From Chroococcidiopsis sp. CCMEE 29 (GTDB lineage: Bacteria > Cyanobacteriota > Cyanobacteriia > Cyanobacteriales > Chroococcidiopsidaceae): 64,000 nucleotides of DNA. Numbering within the stretch: the stretch's first letter is position 1; the number at the start of each line of letters is the position of its first letter. Location: the NCBI RefSeq assembly GCF_023558375.1, contig NZ_CP083761.1, forward strand, positions 4,481,001-4,545,000, written 5' to 3'. The translations under genes were made by a program, and so were the position numbers. Positions 62,711-64,000 of this stretch are shown here, piece after piece. Under the pieces are notes generated by a model. It saw nothing but the letters and a program-made list of their open reading frames with translations, ran no database searches and had not been told where the DNA came from.

Positions 62711-63904
62711 ATGATGAAACTTAGCCTCTGTATAATTGTTAAAAATGAAGAACTAGCACTGCCTAAATGCCTGAACAGTGTTAGGAACGTAGTAGATGAA
62801 ATGGTAGTTCTGGATACTGGCTCAACGGATCGCACACTAGAGATTGCCCGAGAATTTGGTGCTAAGGTTTATCAGTTTGAATGGTGTAATGACTTTTCAT
62901 CTGCCCGTAATCAGTCTTTGAAATACGCCACAGGGGAATGGATTCTGGTTTTGGATGCGGATGAGGTGCTGGTACCTGAAATTGTGCCAACTCTGAAGCA
63001 GGCAATTAAGTGCGATCGCTACCTGTTAATCAACTTACTGCGACAAGAAGTCGGTGCTGCACAGTCTCCCTATTCTCTGGTTTCACGCTTGTTCCGCAAT
63101 CACCCAGATATTTGCTTTTCGCGCCCCTACCATGCCTTGGTAGATGATAGCGTTGCTCGGATTGTGAGCCAGGAAACTCAATGGCAAGTGGGCTATTTAC
63201 CAGAAGTGGCGATTCTGCATGCAGGGTACCAAAAGAGCGCGATCGCCAGCCGGGACAAATTCTCCAATGCAGCTAAGACGATGGAAGGCTTTCTCGCCTG
63301 CCATCCTCACGATCCTTATGTGTGCAGCAAATTAGGAGCGTTGTACGTTCAAACGGGGAAAATTGAGCAAGGTATTCAGTTGTTAGAGCGAGGACTTGCT
63401 GGCGAACAGGTGAGTTCTCAGATCCTCTACGAACTCCACTATCATTTAGGGATTGCCTACACTCGCCTGCAACAACTCCATCAGGCGATCGCTCATTATC
63501 AAGCAGCAATCAAGTTAGCTGTTTACCCAATGCTTAAGCTAGGAGCTTACAACAATTTAGGCAACCTGAGGCTGGCAGCAGGAGATTTGATGGAGGCGAA
63601 AACAACTTATGAGATGGTGTTGCAGATTGACCCTAGTTTAGCAGTAGGTCATTACAACCTGGGTATGACTTTGAAGGCAATGGGGCAGTTTCAGGAAGCG
63701 ATCGCCGCTTACCAGCAAGCAATACGACTCAATTCCAACTATGCCGAGGCGTATCAAAACTTAGGAGTGGTACTCCTGAAAGGTGGTAATGTGCCAGAGA
63801 GTTTAGCGGCATTTAGGCAAGCGATCGCTCTCCACGAGTCACAAAACTCCTCTGAAGCCGAACGACTGCGTCAAGGTTTGAAAGAAATGGGCTTTCAGGT
63901 CTAA
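62711..63904 (+). CDS. Family 2 glycosyltransferase fused to TPR repeats
   Basis: A 397-residue cytosolic protein. The N-terminal ~200 residues are a GT-A glycosyltransferase 2 domain: LSLCIIVKNEELALPKCLNSV, VVLDTGSTDRT, and the metal-binding WILVLDADEVL. The C-terminal ~190 residues are TPRs (YNNLGNLRLAAGDLMEAKTTY; GHYNLGMTLKAMGQFQEAIAAY; AYQNLGVVLLKGGNVPESLAAF). This arrangement is common in cyanobacteria and Firmicutes (SunS/TPR-type), with acceptor protein held by the TPRs. Start at 62711 or the next ATG. The end is complete within the window. Confidence 0.9.
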   Translation: MMKLSLCIIVKNEELALPKCLNSVRNVVDEMVVLDTGSTDRTLEIAREFGAKVYQFEWCNDFSSARNQSLKYATGEWILVLDADEVLVPEIVPTLKQAIKCDRYLLINLLRQEVGAAQSPYSLVSRLFRNHPDICFSRPYHALVDDSVARIVSQETQWQVGYLPEVAILHAGYQKSAIASRDKFSNAAKTMEGFLACHPHDPYVCSKLGALYVQTGKIEQGIQLLERGLAGEQVSSQILYELHYHLGIAYTRLQQLHQAIAHYQAAIKLAVYPMLKLGAYNNLGNLRLAAGDLMEAKTTYEMVLQIDPSLAVGHYNLGMTLKAMGQFQEAIAAYQQAIRLNSNYAEAYQNLGVVLLKGGNVPESLAAFRQAIALHESQNSSEAERLRQGLKEMGFQV

Positions 63905-63928
63905 TTCACAAAAAGGTAGTAGGTTGAA

Positions 63929-63946
63929 AGCCCTCTTTTAAGGGCT
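63929..63946 (+). terminator. Weak hairpin after the glycosyltransferase gene
   Basis: AGCCCT-CTTTTA-AGGGCT, a 6-bp stem 25 bp after the stop. No T run follows, so termination is uncertain. Confidence 0.35.
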
Positions 63947-64000
63947 AGCGTATACATGCAAGTGGAGTCTGAGCCAGTTTCCATCCGAGGAAGATAGACT

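Overview
The window is cyanobacterial chromosome. The palindrome GCGATCGC (HIP1) and its cores recur throughout genes and spacers. Several genes belong to oxygenic phototrophs: psbY, a Ycf37-like photosystem I assembly protein, the PSII S4-domain protein, and a split orange carotenoid protein pair (HCP + CTDH). Heptanucleotide and longer short tandem repeats (GGGGTCA, GGGGCGA, GGGGTTA, GGGGAAGCA) fill many spacers, as is known for filamentous and related cyanobacteria. I do not commit to a genus.

Layout. 1-6.3 kb is a one-strand accessory metabolic cluster: a ThDP decarboxylase cut by the left edge, four NTF2/SnoaL-fold units (one fused to a 4-oxalocrotonate tautomerase), a zinc-ribbon protein coupled by ATGA overlap to a GMC oxidoreductase, and a VOC protein, followed by a GH13 glucan enzyme (6.4-8.8 kb). 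9.0-13.3 kb is a two-gene module: a small helical protein and a 1207-residue STAND NTPase with 14 WD40 repeats. The two share a 21-residue ungapped motif, which is the best candidate here for an undescribed signalling or defence pair. 13.4-20 kb holds tRNA-Gly, a GNAT, hisC, an esterase, an AraC regulator, a DUF4440 protein and a secreted cupin. 20.1-22.5 kb holds glutathione reductase and a decayed tandem paralogue split at its start codon by a 371-bp IS200/IS605-type remnant. 22.5-30 kb is a signalling block (two PAS/GAF histidine kinases, an Rcp1-like receiver, a NarL-type regulator).

31-32 kb carries the HCP/CTDH photoprotection pair; 32-36.6 kb a fructosamine kinase/M16 peptidase operon and a divergent AraC/NmrA pair; 37-38.5 kb radC and two tRNA-Val genes with an integrase remnant between them. 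38.5-52 kb is mostly housekeeping: universal stress protein, AGCS symporter, SDR, PSII S4 protein, serA, prmA, thioredoxin, fabG, CIRCE-controlled groEL without groES, rpmI-rplT, a solute-binding protein, ycf37-like, psbY and a gamma-carbonic-anhydrase-like protein. 52-64 kb holds a zinc-ribbon protein, VOC, a two-domain M16 peptidase, a cupredoxin, map, an alpha/beta hydrolase, a DUF29 pseudogene, GST, GlsB-type membrane protein, a fasciclin protein, GNAT and a GT2-TPR protein.

Two repeat phenomena run through the window. First, spacer-type tandem repeats have entered reading frames (GAF domain of the large kinase, linker of the 964-residue M16 peptidase, C-terminal tails of the gamma-CA and HisC proteins). 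Second, a family of about 65-bp imperfect palindromes with GTAGGGGC/GCCCCTAC-like ends sits just 3' of stop codons. All assignments are from reading the sequence; no database search was run.
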